Source: Eudoraea sp.
GTDB taxonomy: Bacteria > Bacteroidota > Bacteroidia > Flavobacteriales > Flavobacteriaceae
Assembly (NCBI GenBank): GCA_024639765.1
Contig: JAHEHU010000022.1
Coordinates: 1 to 32,167 of the forward strand
Direction of reading: 5' to 3'
Length of the DNA: 32,167 nucleotides
Part shown: in pieces, positions 16,127 to 25,431 of the stretch
Layout: each line of letters opens with the position of its first letter
How positions within the stretch are numbered: position 1 is the first letter of the stretch
Made by a program: the position numbers and the translations under genes
Notes under the pieces: model-generated
What the model was told of the DNA's origin: nothing
What the model saw: the letters and a program-made list of their open reading frames with translations, nothing else
Database searches by the model: none

Positions 16127-19100
16127 CCTTTTTAAAGTAGGTCCTGGCCTTGTCTTTATAAAATTCTTGCAAAGGTAATACTTGTCTTTGTAATAGCTCC
16201 AATAGTCCTTTCTCCGTAATTTTATCTTCTCTCCTGTTTACAAGAGGTTTGCCAAATTCATTTTCCCCTACCTTACTTTCCCTTTCTTCCTTTCGCCCTT
16301 GTTCCATCTCCGCATTCTCAAGCTTAAGTAATTGCTGTTGGATTCTATTTGCCCTGTCTAGTGTTCGTTGTGTAATGCCACTTTCTATAAGGTCATCTTC
16401 AAATTCCTCCATTTGCCTTGCCAATCGTTTTGCCAATTGTCTATCCGACTCCCTAATCAATGAAGAAAGCTGTTCTTCCAGCCTATTCCGAATTAATTGT
16501 TGTTCCTTATAGATCTCATAGAGCTCTTTTAATTCCTCTTCACCCATCTCTAAACCGCTGCCTGAATCTTTCCCCTTTTTTCCCTCATTCCCCATTTGTC
16601 CATCTTCATTACCCTTATTATTATCTCGGCTATCGCCGGTAGCGCCTTCTTTACCCTGCGACCCTTTTTCACCGTCTTTCCCTTGCTGTCCCTTTTCTCC
16701 CTTTTGGTCCATTCCCTCCATTCGTTCCTGTATCCCTTCTTGCCCTTTAATGATGTCAGGAAGTTGAAATCCATCGTTCTTTTGACCGCTACCTTTGCCC
16801 TTACTCAATGACTCCTGCATGTTGCCCAGAATATTAGCAAGGAAATCTGCCAAATTATTGGCTGCTGTCAGTACATATTGCTGATAAGACACTCCTTGAT
16901 ACGTTTGCCCCTCCGCCAAACTTGTAAGTGAGCGGTCTATATTAAAATAGACCTCCGTTATCTGCTCATTTACAAACTCTGTTAATTCAACTTGTCGCAG
17001 GGACAGCGCAAATAAACTATCATCCACATGTTCAAAAAGGCCCTTTAACTGCTGTTCTTCCTTGATCACATTTGTATAAAATCCTCGCTCCATCCCTTGC
17101 TCCTGTAAGCGATCATAGAGTGACTCCTGTTTAAATGAAAAAGTGATCAGGTTATCGAGAATTTGCCGCAACATCTCCGCATCTTCAGCCATGGAAGATT
17201 CCGCCCCAGCCATGGTAGATTGTTGTAAAGCATCTGACATTTGTTTCATTTTACTTGAGGCAGACCCTTGTTTCTTTTTTATATTATCATTAGCCTTCTG
17301 ATATTCCTGGTTTTCTGATGACTCCTCCCGACCTTGTTGCTTATTTAATTCTTCTTCTGCCTCTTTAATCTCTTCCTTTACTTCTTTTTCCATATCCCTG
17401 GAGGTATCCATTTGTATGGGTTTTTGCAGATCAGCATTGGACTTTCTCAAGTCTTGTAACCCTTTTGAAATGGTATCGAACTGATCATTTATTTTATTTT
17501 GTTCTTTTAAAGTAAAGTCCTGTTCCTGTCCTAATTTTGCCAAAGTTTCCTGTCTTTCACTTAACTCTTTAAGATCCTTAGCTAGCTGGTTTGCCTTTTC
17601 CGTAACATAGTATCTTTTAGTAAGTTCTAATAACTGCTCAAGATTCCTTTTGCTGTTTTGTTGTTGTTTTCCAATCTCCTCCAGGCGTTTAGACATTTCT
17701 TCTTTGTCTAACTTATCAGCTATCTTATTTAATTCCTCAAGTAAGCGTTCATTCTTTCGTGCCTCCATTTCCTGCCTTTCCAACCGCTCCTTTAACAATG
17801 GATCTACCTCATCCTTATCAGACATAGACTTTTTAAGCTGCTTACTAAACTTTTCCATGAGCGCTTCCTGCTGTTGTTGTTGTTTCAGGAAATCCTTTAT
17901 TGCCCTTTGCTCGTTAAAACTAAACGCATTCTTCTCTTTCTCATCCCGTTCCAACTTCTTTAAGGATTGCTCCTGTTCTTCAAACTTGTCTAAAGCACCC
18001 TCCCATTCCCTTAATAATTTATCCTGTTCTTTTAATTGCCTTTCCTTTTCTTGCCTATCATTTAGTATATCCGTAGAAAACACCTGACTTTTTGCTACTT
18101 TACCTCCGTGTAAAGCGTCGTTATCAGTTACCTTAAAATAGTATGAGTATGTTTTGCCCTTTTCCAGGTTCATGCCGGACGGAAAATCATAATAAAAACT
18201 ATAATTTCGATCCCCGGGACGTGCCAATTCCAAAATCCTAGTGTTAATGTCTTCATTATCAACATAATAAACTAAATCGATCTTCGATACCTTTATATCA
18301 TCCGAAGTTATTCCTTCGTAGGTGATTCCTTCACTTACAGTGTCACGAACCTCGTTTACCCGGATGGAAGGATTTGCATCCTTAATCACTCCTATACGAT
18401 ATTTTAGCCGTTCATAATGCGCTACATTCTCATTAGAAGTGGTTACTTCATAGTCTAATTCATTGGTTACACTTCTTGAATGCTGATACTTTCCTTCAAG
18501 GGCAGCAAATAAATACATTGTGTCCTTGGTCACCATTTTTACGCTATTGGTATTTTCACTGGCTATCTGCCACGTGACTGTAGTGCCCTCCGGTACAATT
18601 GCATTACCTGTGCCGCGTAGTGTATCCGTTTGCTTCTGAATGTATTCCGGGTATTTCAAAATGGTCTTAAACTCCTGAATGGAAGGTGTCTTCAGTACTG
18701 TTAAATGATATGACCTCGAACGTATTTCGTTCGCAATCATATAAAAATCCTGAGCTTGTATGGGGGCTCTGAAAGTATAGGAAAACTGATCCTTGTTTCT
18801 TTGTAACAATCGTTCTTTTCCGTCTATTACGATATACGCTTTATCTGGTTGTATCTCTCCTTCGGTTACTATGTTGAGAGTATATGCTTCTGATTCCAGT
18901 ACATTCAAGTCACCACTTAATATGATAAATTTGAAAGGTGCGGGTTTCTCATAGGCCATATCATAGTTCACAACACGTTCATAAGAATCATATAAAGAAT
19001 TCAATTGCCCTGCTATGCCTATAACGCCTATGATCAACAATGGGATGAGTACATATTTACCGTAAGCCAGGCTTTTACTAATATCGATTGCCTTATTAAA

Positions 19101-19517
19101 CGGTATTGGAGAAAGCAGCTTAGAGCGTTGCTCTATACTGGCCAACAATAATTCTGACCTTTGTTTGTCTTCGGCAAGGTCTAAAAGGTTTATTAAGTGA
19201 TCCCCTACTTCAGGAAAGTGATTTCCAATGATTTTAGAGGCCTCTTTTAAATTAAGTCCCTTTTTTAATCTTAGTAAATATATGCCGGGCATTATCAGAT
19301 ACTTCAGCCCGAGAACGAGTGTAACAATTACAGAACCTATTAGCAACATCAGCCTAATCGGTGAGTTTAGCCAAAGAAAATATTCTAACGCCAGTATACC
19401 AAGAAAAACGAGCAAGGCCAGGGCTACAAATACGAAGGCCCCCTTGATCATTTGGGTGTAATAGTATTTGGAAATGAATGCCGACAGTTTATGTAGTATA
19501 TTATTATAACTATCCAA
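16119..19517 (-). CDS. DUF4175 family membrane protein with long coiled coil and collagen-like stretch
   Basis: The product has 1132 residues. Two membrane segments lie near the N-terminus (about 24-46 and 53-77) and a third at about 148-170. A beta-rich periplasmic region follows to about 470, then several hundred residues of Gln/Glu/Lys-rich coiled coil. Eight successive Gly-X-Y triplets occupy 940-963, and charged helices run to the end. This is the plan of DUF4175, a family of unknown function common in Bacteroidota. The start is TTG at 19517: an in-frame TAG lies three codons upstream, the next ATG is at codon 23, and homologues as I recall them begin with a similar N-x-YNNIL-K-L segment. 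It heads the series with ybeY (8-base overlap), mnmG and the methyltransferase. Confidence 0.82.
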   Translation of the reverse strand: MDSYNNILHKLSAFISKYYYTQMIKGAFVFVALALLVFLGILALEYFLWLNSPIRLMLLIGSVIVTLVLGLKYLIMPGIYLLRLKKGLNLKEASKIIGNHFPEVGDHLINLLDLAEDKQRSELLLASIEQRSKLLSPIPFNKAIDISKSLAYGKYVLIPLLIIGVIGIAGQLNSLYDSYERVVNYDMAYEKPAPFKFIILSGDLNVLESEAYTLNIVTEGEIQPDKAYIVIDGKERLLQRNKDQFSYTFRAPIQAQDFYMIANEIRSRSYHLTVLKTPSIQEFKTILKYPEYIQKQTDTLRGTGNAIVPEGTTVTWQIASENTNSVKMVTKDTMYLFAALEGKYQHSRSVTNELDYEVTTSNENVAHYERLKYRIGVIKDANPSIRVNEVRDTVSEGITYEGITSDDIKVSKIDLVYYVDNEDINTRILELARPGDRNYSFYYDFPSGMNLEKGKTYSYYFKVTDNDALHGGKVAKSQVFSTDILNDRQEKERQLKEQDKLLREWEGALDKFEEQEQSLKKLERDEKEKNAFSFNEQRAIKDFLKQQQQQEALMEKFSKQLKKSMSDKDEVDPLLKERLERQEMEARKNERLLEELNKIADKLDKEEMSKRLEEIGKQQQNSKRNLEQLLELTKRYYVTEKANQLAKDLKELSERQETLAKLGQEQDFTLKEQNKINDQFDTISKGLQDLRKSNADLQKPIQMDTSRDMEKEVKEEIKEAEEELNKQQGREESSENQEYQKANDNIKKKQGSASSKMKQMSDALQQSTMAGAESSMAEDAEMLRQILDNLITFSFKQESLYDRLQEQGMERGFYTNVIKEEQQLKGLFEHVDDSLFALSLRQVELTEFVNEQITEVYFNIDRSLTSLAEGQTYQGVSYQQYVLTAANNLADFLANILGNMQESLSKGKGSGQKNDGFQLPDIIKGQEGIQERMEGMDQKGEKGQQGKDGEKGSQGKEGATGDSRDNNKGNEDGQMGNEGKKGKDSGSGLEMGEEELKELYEIYKEQQLIRNRLEEQLSSLIRESDRQLAKRLARQMEEFEDDLIESGITQRTLDRANRIQQQLLKLENAEMEQGRKEERESKVGENEFGKPLVNRREDKITEKGLLELLQRQVLPLQEFYKDKARTYFKKDD
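16629..16700 (-). repeat. Collagen-like Gly-X-Y run in the DUF4175 protein
   Basis: Residues 940-963 read as eight uninterrupted Gly-X-Y triplets (GEK GQQ GKD GEK GSQ GKE and two more). A looser GQM GNE GKK GKD run follows after a short break. Lys at Y and Glu or Lys at X are favourable for collagen-like pairing, but no proline is present. Confidence 0.7.
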
Positions 19518-19590
19518 AATCTCCTATATTTAATACCAAGATACCGGATATGGCATAATTGAGCCTCAAATATTTGTTAAAAAGCGTATC

Positions 19591-20634
19591 ATGAAGGATT
19601 TAAAATATCTGGCAGCCTTAACCATTCCCCTTTCGGCCCTTATAAGTATACATAGCGGGGGATTATGGAGTTATTTTACGCCGGTATACGCCTTTATACT
19701 AATTCCTATTCTCGAAATTCTGCTCCCGCTAGATAGCATAAACTTCGATACTAAAACAAAAGAAAAGAAAGCTGTTAACAAGTTGTTTGATTGGATGTTA
19801 TATGCAAATCTGCCTATAGTGTACGGGCTCCTTTTTTATTTCCTCTGGTCCATCTCGCAATTTATCTATGCTCCCTATGAAATAACCGGACTTATTCTTT
19901 CTCTGGGAATCGTTCTGGGAACCAATGGTATTAATGTAGGTCATGAATTAGGCCATAGGCAAAGCTCCAATGAACGTTTCCTTGGAAAATTATTATTGCT
20001 CCCCTCTCTGTATATGCATTTCTATATTGAGCATAATTTTGGTCATCATGTCCATGCCGCTACCAAGGAAGATCCGGCCACCGCTCGTTACAATCAGTCC
20101 GTTTATTCCTTTTGGTTGACCTCTGTTAGCAGACAATTTATAAAAGCCTGGAAGATTCAATTAAAGTTATTGGCCAGTGAAAACAGATCGTTCTTTTCTG
20201 TTAAGAACGACATGTTTTGGTACCAGCTATTGCAGCTCGGTTATTTGGTTTGGGTATTTCTTCTTTTTGGTTGGCCCACCCTTTGGTTCGCGCTGGCAGC
20301 AGCAGTAGTAGGCTTTTTACTTTTGGAGACGGTAAACTATATTGAACATTACGGCCTTATGCGCAAAAAGATGCCCTCCGGGCGATACGAAAGGGTGAAG
20401 GAGATCCATTCATGGAACAGTAACCATGTTTTAGGCCGTATCATCCTATATGAACTAACCAGGCACAGTGACCATCACTATATTTCTTCCAAGAAATATC
20501 AGATACTTGATTGCCATGAGGATTCTCCCCAAATGCCCTTTGGATACCCTACCTCTATGGTTCTTGCTCTATTGCCTCCCTTATGGTTTAAGATCATGAA
20601 TAAACGGATTCCCAATACCATGAAATCTGTTTAG
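19591..20634 (+). CDS. AlkB-like membrane di-iron alkane 1-monooxygenase
   Basis: This 347-residue protein has about six hydrophobic segments and all the His motifs of AlkB-type hydroxylases: HELGHRQ (118-124), EHNFGHHVHAAT (147-158), NYIEHYG (249-255) and LTRHSDHH (289-296). The NYIEHYG motif separates AlkB from ordinary fatty acid desaturases. The family inserts oxygen at the terminal carbon of medium or long alkyl chains and needs rubredoxin and its reductase, neither of which is encoded here. It is divergent from the DUF4175 gene (73-base gap), and gltX follows with its own promoter, so it is probably a single-gene transcript. Alkane oxidation is likely; a fatty-acyl or other aliphatic substrate is possible. 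Confidence 0.88.
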   Translation: MKDLKYLAALTIPLSALISIHSGGLWSYFTPVYAFILIPILEILLPLDSINFDTKTKEKKAVNKLFDWMLYANLPIVYGLLFYFLWSISQFIYAPYEITGLILSLGIVLGTNGINVGHELGHRQSSNERFLGKLLLLPSLYMHFYIEHNFGHHVHAATKEDPATARYNQSVYSFWLTSVSRQFIKAWKIQLKLLASENRSFFSVKNDMFWYQLLQLGYLVWVFLLFGWPTLWFALAAAVVGFLLLETVNYIEHYGLMRKKMPSGRYERVKEIHSWNSNHVLGRIILYELTRHSDHHYISSKKYQILDCHEDSPQMPFGYPTSMVLALLPPLWFKIMNKRIPNTMKSV

Positions 20635-20677
20635 ATACACCATAATGAGAACAGCTTCGAATTGATCATGTAACCTT

Positions 20678-20707
20678 TTGGCAATCGATAGCTTCGGCCT
20701 ATCTTTG
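20678..20707 (+). promoter_or_regulatory. gltX promoter, TTG-N19-TATCTTTG
   Basis: TTG (20678-20680) and TATCTTTG (20700-20707) are separated by 19 bases, the best full Bacteroidota promoter in the window. The ATG at 20726 is 18 bases past the -7 box. It rules out a longer gltX reading frame starting at 20678. Confidence 0.75.
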
Positions 20708-20725
20708 TTTTTTAAGAATTTTTCC

Positions 20726-22237
20726 ATGAACAATACTATCCGCGTTCGGTTTGCTCCAAGTCCAACAGGCCCCTTGCATATTGGCGGTGTGCGTACCGCT
20801 TTATTTAATTACTTATTTTCTAAAAAACATGGAGGTTCTTTTGTGCTGAGGATAGAGGATACAGATCAGAACCGATATGTGGAGGGTGCAGAACAGTATA
20901 TTATAGATGCACTAAACTGGTGTGGGATTCCTTTTGATGAAGGCCCTGGGAAGAATGGTGCTTTTGGACCTTATCGCCAAAGCGAGCGTAAGGCACTCTA
21001 CAAAAAATACGCGGAAGAACTGGTGGCAAAAGGAAAGGCATATTACGCTTTTGATACTCCGGAAAAGTTGGAATTTCACCGTAAAGATCATGAGGAAAAA
21101 GGTAAGACCTTTATATACAATTGGCACAACAGAGAAAAACTTTCCAATTCACTTACCCTGACCCCTGAAGAAACCCGGGCCAGAATTGCGGCCGGTGAAG
21201 ACCACGTTATCCGGTTCAAAACTCCGTATAATGAAACAGTAACATTGCATGACCAGATTCGAGGAGACATAAGCATTGATGCCTCTTTATTGGATGATAA
21301 GGTATTGTTTAAAAGTGATGGTATGCCTACCTACCATCTGGCAAATATTGTGGATGATCATTTAATGGAGATCACTCACGTCATCAGGGGAGAGGAGTGG
21401 TTGCCCTCATTGGCGTTGCATTGTCAGCTATATGAGGCATTTGGATGGAAACCTCCTGTGTTTGCTCATTTACCACTTATTATGAAGCCTACCGGTAAAG
21501 GAAAATTAAGTAAACGGGATGGTGAAAAAATGGGCTTTCCTGTCTTTCCACTTTCCTGGGAAACCTCTGTAGGCTATAGAGAAGCCGGGTATTTTCCGGA
21601 GGCAGTAGTTAATTTCCTGGCCATGCTGGGATGGAATCCTGGCGATGATAAAGAGCTCTATACGCTGGAAGAGCTGATAAACACTTTTTCCCTGGAGCGG
21701 GTTCATAATTCCGGAGCACGCTTCGATCCGGATAAAACCAAATGGTTTAATCATCAGTATCTACAACAAAAAACTGATGAGGAACTGGCAGTACTTTTTT
21801 ATCCCATTATTAAGGAAAAGATAACAGCTGTCACTCAGCAACCAGACTTGGCTTATGTAACCAAGGCAGTGCGCTTGGTAAAAGAACGTGCTGATTTTGT
21901 AAATGACCTTTGGGATCTAAGTTCATATTTTTTTACTGCGCCAGAACATTATGAAGAAAAAGCTGTGAAGAAGCAATGGAAAGAAAAAACCGCAAGTATC
22001 CTCGGCGACCTTCAGAAGACCCTTGAGGGAGTCCCCTCATTTGAATCGGTTGAGGTGGAAGCGGTTGTTAAGGATTGGATAGGGGCGGAGGGAATTTCTT
22101 TTGGGATGGTGATGGCGCCCTTGCGTTTGGCCATTGTTGGCGACCTGAAAGGACCCCATTTATTTGATATACTTTCCCTTATTGGCAAGGAAGAAAGCAT
22201 TAGGAGAATTAGGATCGCCATTGAGCGCCTTTCATAA
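20726..22237 (+). CDS. gltX: Glutamyl-tRNA synthetase
   Basis: This 503-residue class I synthetase charges tRNA-Glu. The HIGH-type motif is at PLHIGGVRTALF (H18-G21), preceded by RFAPSPTGP, and the KMSKS equivalent is KLSKR at 260-264. RIEDTD at the substrate pocket and the anticodon-binding helical C-terminus are present. The start at 20726 follows from the promoter just upstream and from MNNTIRVRFAPSPTG matching the usual N-terminus; a start 16 codons earlier would overlap the promoter. A separate GlnRS gene lies 1.3 kb away, so this enzyme is expected to be discriminating. Confidence 0.97.
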   Translation: MNNTIRVRFAPSPTGPLHIGGVRTALFNYLFSKKHGGSFVLRIEDTDQNRYVEGAEQYIIDALNWCGIPFDEGPGKNGAFGPYRQSERKALYKKYAEELVAKGKAYYAFDTPEKLEFHRKDHEEKGKTFIYNWHNREKLSNSLTLTPEETRARIAAGEDHVIRFKTPYNETVTLHDQIRGDISIDASLLDDKVLFKSDGMPTYHLANIVDDHLMEITHVIRGEEWLPSLALHCQLYEAFGWKPPVFAHLPLIMKPTGKGKLSKRDGEKMGFPVFPLSWETSVGYREAGYFPEAVVNFLAMLGWNPGDDKELYTLEELINTFSLERVHNSGARFDPDKTKWFNHQYLQQKTDEELAVLFYPIIKEKITAVTQQPDLAYVTKAVRLVKERADFVNDLWDLSSYFFTAPEHYEEKAVKKQWKEKTASILGDLQKTLEGVPSFESVEVEAVVKDWIGAEGISFGMVMAPLRLAIVGDLKGPHLFDILSLIGKEESIRRIRIAIERLS

Positions 22238-22349
22238 TAATGGTGGCACTGCCCACATCTACACTAAATATGCTTAGATTGTAACAAAACAGAAAAAGAT
22301 CCGACCAATATAGGAACACTTAATTTTAATCATTAACAAAATAAATACT

Positions 22350-23282
22350 ATGGGAAATTATATTTTAATACCGATTTTCTTTTTCGGTTTCATCATTCTT
22401 TTGCTGTCATTTTTTGTGGTAAAGCAACAAACAGCGGTCATTATTGAACGTTTTGGAAGGTTCCTCAGCATTCGAAATTCCGGATTACAAATGAAAATAC
22501 CGCTGGTAGATAGGATCGCCGGTCGTGTAAGCCTAAAGATCCAACAATTAGACGTGATCGTTGAGACTAAGACCTTAGATGATGTATTCGTGAAACTGAA
22601 AGTTTCCGTACAGTATGTGATTATCAGGGACAAAGTATATGAGGCATTTTATAAATTAGAATATCCTCATGAACAAATCACTTCATATGTTTTTGATGTG
22701 GTAAGGGCCGAGGTTCCAAAGATGAAGCTAGATGATGTTTTTGTCAAAAAAGATGACATTGCCATTGCTGTAAAGTCAGAGTTGCAAGATGCCATGCTAG
22801 ACTATGGGTACGACATCATAAAAACCCTGGTCACGGATATTGATCCTGATTCTCAGGTGAAAGCTGCCATGAACAGAATTAATGCTTCCGAGCGGGAGAA
22901 GATCGCTGCGCAATTCGAAGGGGATGCTGCCCGTATCCTGATCGTGGAAAAAGCAAAAGCGGAAGCTGAAAGCAAACGCCTTCAAGGAATGGGGATCGCC
23001 GATCAAAGACGAGAAATTGCCCGTGGTCTGGAGGAATCTGTAGAAGTGTTAAATAAGGTAGGCATTAATTCTCAGGAAGCATCTGCTTTGATTGTTGTGA
23101 CGCAACATTATGATACACTTCAGGCAATTGGTGAGGAAACGAATACTAATCTTATTCTTTTACCTAATTCTCCCCAGGCGGGAAGTGATATGCTGAATAA
23201 CATGGTAGCTTCTTTTACTGCGAGTAATATGATAGGGGAGGCCATGAAAAAAGATAAGCCTAAGCCAAAAGGGAAGGAGTAA
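22350..23282 (+). CDS. SPFH/Band 7 family membrane protein (stomatin/prohibitin-like)
   Basis: The 310-residue protein has an N-terminal membrane helix (about 4-24). The Band 7 domain starts at VVKQQTAVIIERFGRF (about 24-40) and includes SGLQMKIPLVDRI. An Ala/Glu-rich coiled coil follows (about 180-235, with ERE, EAESKRLQ and ADQRREIARG), and the C-terminus is Lys/Pro-rich. Such proteins form large ring-like assemblies in the membrane and regulate proteases or lipid domains; the partner is unknown here. No NfeD-type protein or protease gene is adjacent. It follows gltX by 112 bases and ends at a strong terminator. Confidence 0.92.
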   Translation: MGNYILIPIFFFGFIILLLSFFVVKQQTAVIIERFGRFLSIRNSGLQMKIPLVDRIAGRVSLKIQQLDVIVETKTLDDVFVKLKVSVQYVIIRDKVYEAFYKLEYPHEQITSYVFDVVRAEVPKMKLDDVFVKKDDIAIAVKSELQDAMLDYGYDIIKTLVTDIDPDSQVKAAMNRINASEREKIAAQFEGDAARILIVEKAKAEAESKRLQGMGIADQRREIARGLEESVEVLNKVGINSQEASALIVVTQHYDTLQAIGEETNTNLILLPNSPQAGSDMLNNMVASFTASNMIGEAMKKDKPKPKGKE

Positions 23283-23301
23283 AGAATTTTCGCTAAGACC
23301 A

Positions 23302-23340
23302 ATAACCTGATGTTTTCTAAAACATCAGGTTATTTTGTTT
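23302..23340 (+). terminator. Strong terminator after the Band 7 gene
   Basis: AATAACCTGATGTTTT (23302-23317) and AAAACATCAGGTTATT (23320-23335) form a perfect 16-bp stem with a minimal loop, then TTGTTTT. It begins 19 bases after the stop. The remaining stretch to the glnS stop at 23514 shows nothing I can name. Confidence 0.92.
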
Positions 23341-23513
23341 TGAGATCCCTAGAAATCAGAAAACTCATTTTAAGCCCTTCTAATGCGGAATTATTATTGC
23401 CAATAAGGATTTCCCCTTGGCATTTGCCATAAATGGCTCAGCAGTTCGCTATTTGATCCCAAAATAATTTAATATACTTATTGTTATATCTATTTCAATA
23501 AGAAATATCTATT

Positions 23514-25199
23514 TTAAGATTTTTCCTGAATTTTCGCCCAGGTATCTCGCAAAGGGACTGTTCTGTTAAAAACCAACTTACCTGGTTTGGAATCTACATC
23601 AACATTAAAATACCCCATTCGCTGAAATTGAACGTGGTCCTCTACCTGAGCGTCTTTTAGACTTGGTTCCACATAAGCAGTTATTACGCGCAATGAATCA
23701 GGGTTTACAAAATCCATAAATTCTTTATCCTTATGAGAATCAGGAGCTTCATCTGTAAATAAGCGATCATACAATCTAACCTCCGCAGGAATCGCGTGAG
23801 GAACTGACACCCAGTGCAGTGTGCCTTTCACTTTTCTCAGGCTTTCTTCCGTGCCGCTCCCGCTCTTACTCTTAGGATCATAGGTACATTGTATTTCAGT
23901 GACCATCCCGTCCTTATCTTTCGTACAACTCTCTGCTTTTATGATATAGCCATTTTTAAGTCGAACCTCGCCTCCCAATTTTAACCGGAAGAATTTGCGG
24001 TTGGCCTCTTCCTTAAAGTCATTTTGTTCTATGTATAATTCTCTGGAAAAAGGTACTTCCCTAACGCCTGCGGTTTCATCCTCAGGATTATTTTCTGCTT
24101 TCAACCATTCGGTATTTTCTTTAGGGTAGTTGGTGATCACCACTTTTACGGGGTCTAACACTCCCATAACCCTGGGAGCTATTTTATTCAAATGTTCCCT
24201 AACATGAAATTCTAACAAAGAGACATCTACCAGATTTTCTCTTTTGGCGATCCCTATGGTATCTGCAAAATTTCTAATGGCCTCCGCTGTATACCCCCTT
24301 CTCCTTAGACCAGATATTGTGGGCATTCTTGGGTCGTCCCATCCATTTACAACCTTCTGTTCTACTAATTGCAGAAGTTTTCGCTTGCTGACCACGGTAT
24401 GACTCAGATTTCTTCTGGCAAATTCACGCTGTTTTGGTCTGATATCTTTCTCATTCACTACCTGATCCAAAAACCAATCATACAATTCACGATGTGGAGC
24501 AAATTCCAAAGTACACAAGGAATGGGATATTTGTTCAATATAATCACTTTCCCCATGCGTCCAATCGTACATTGGATAAATACACCAATCGGTATTTGTG
24601 CGATGATGTGGTTTGTGGAGGATACGATACATGATAGGGTCTCGCATAAGCATATTTGAAGCTGCCATATCTATCCTGGCCCGCAAAACATGGCTTCCCT
24701 CGGGGTATTTACCCTCCTTCATACCCTGAAATAACTCCAGGTTCTCTTCAATACTACGATCTCTGAAAGGGCTGTTTACTCCAGGTTCTGTAGGAGTTCC
24801 CTTTTGTAAGGCCATTTCTTCAGAAGACTGACTGTCTACATAGGCCTTCCCGCTTTTGATCAATTGTATGGCCCAATCGTATAATTGTTGAAAGTAATCT
24901 GAAGCGTAACACTCATTTTCCCAAACATATCCCAGCCATTTTACATCTTTTTTAATGGCATCTACAAATTCCTTTTCCTCCTTTATCGGATTAGTATCGT
25001 CAAACCTCAGATTTACCGGAGAATTGTATCTCAATCCAAGACCAAAATTCAGGCAAATGGAGCTCGCGTGCCCAATGTGTAAATATCCATTTGGTTCCGG
25101 TGGAAATCGGAAACGCAATTGTTCTTTTGGAAATCCGTTAGAGAGGTCTTCCTCAACAATGTGTTCTATAAAATTCAGCGCTTTTGTTTCTTCGCTCAT
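23514..25199 (-). CDS. glnS: Glutaminyl-tRNA synthetase
   Basis: The 561-residue class I synthetase charges tRNA-Gln directly. PPEPNGYLHIGHA (HIGH at 41-44) and VVSKRKL (269-275, KMSKS equivalent) are diagnostic, and FDDTNP at the amino-acid pocket separates it from GluRS. The C-terminal two-barrel anticodon-binding domain (from about 335) includes LHWVS and YDRLFT. GlnRS was acquired by bacteria from eukaryotes and is present in most Bacteroidota, where it removes the need for the amidotransferase route for Gln. It has its own -7 box at 25219-25226 and is divergent from the T9SS adhesin cluster. Confidence 0.97.
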   Translation of the reverse strand: MSEETKALNFIEHIVEEDLSNGFPKEQLRFRFPPEPNGYLHIGHASSICLNFGLGLRYNSPVNLRFDDTNPIKEEKEFVDAIKKDVKWLGYVWENECYASDYFQQLYDWAIQLIKSGKAYVDSQSSEEMALQKGTPTEPGVNSPFRDRSIEENLELFQGMKEGKYPEGSHVLRARIDMAASNMLMRDPIMYRILHKPHHRTNTDWCIYPMYDWTHGESDYIEQISHSLCTLEFAPHRELYDWFLDQVVNEKDIRPKQREFARRNLSHTVVSKRKLLQLVEQKVVNGWDDPRMPTISGLRRRGYTAEAIRNFADTIGIAKRENLVDVSLLEFHVREHLNKIAPRVMGVLDPVKVVITNYPKENTEWLKAENNPEDETAGVREVPFSRELYIEQNDFKEEANRKFFRLKLGGEVRLKNGYIIKAESCTKDKDGMVTEIQCTYDPKSKSGSGTEESLRKVKGTLHWVSVPHAIPAEVRLYDRLFTDEAPDSHKDKEFMDFVNPDSLRVITAYVEPSLKDAQVEDHVQFQRMGYFNVDVDSKPGKLVFNRTVPLRDTWAKIQEKS

Positions 25200-25218
25200 T
25201 ACCCTCTTTTTGAAGCCG

Positions 25219-25226
25219 CAAAGGTA
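25219..25226 (-). promoter_or_regulatory. -7 element TACCTTTG upstream of glnS
   Basis: An exact TAnnTTTG match on the minus strand lies 19 bases before the glnS ATG. The -33 region has no TTG at the expected distance. Confidence 0.5.
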
Positions 25227-25431
25227 CGAAAAATGGGAGTATAAGGCCCATAAAAAAGCCTATCCATACAAATAGTACCGTTTCACAACATATTTAATTA
25301 CCCCTACAACATTAAATTCCTATGGCGGTATTTATATGACATATTTGTTATTGAATACTAATGGGATTGAGAAAAATAGCGGATTTAGATTGAGACACCG
25401 CCCATGTAGTCCCCCAAAACTACACTCGCTT

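Noticed and set aside
17650-18087. Long Ser/Cys-rich plus-strand reading frame
   Set aside because: It is the antisense shadow of the Gln/Glu/Lys coiled-coil codons of the DUF4175 gene and shows no independent start signal.
25336-25431. Upstream ATG extension of the type B adhesin by 32 residues
   Set aside because: It would place a charged, Pro/Arg-rich segment before an obvious signal peptide; the start at 25432 is better.
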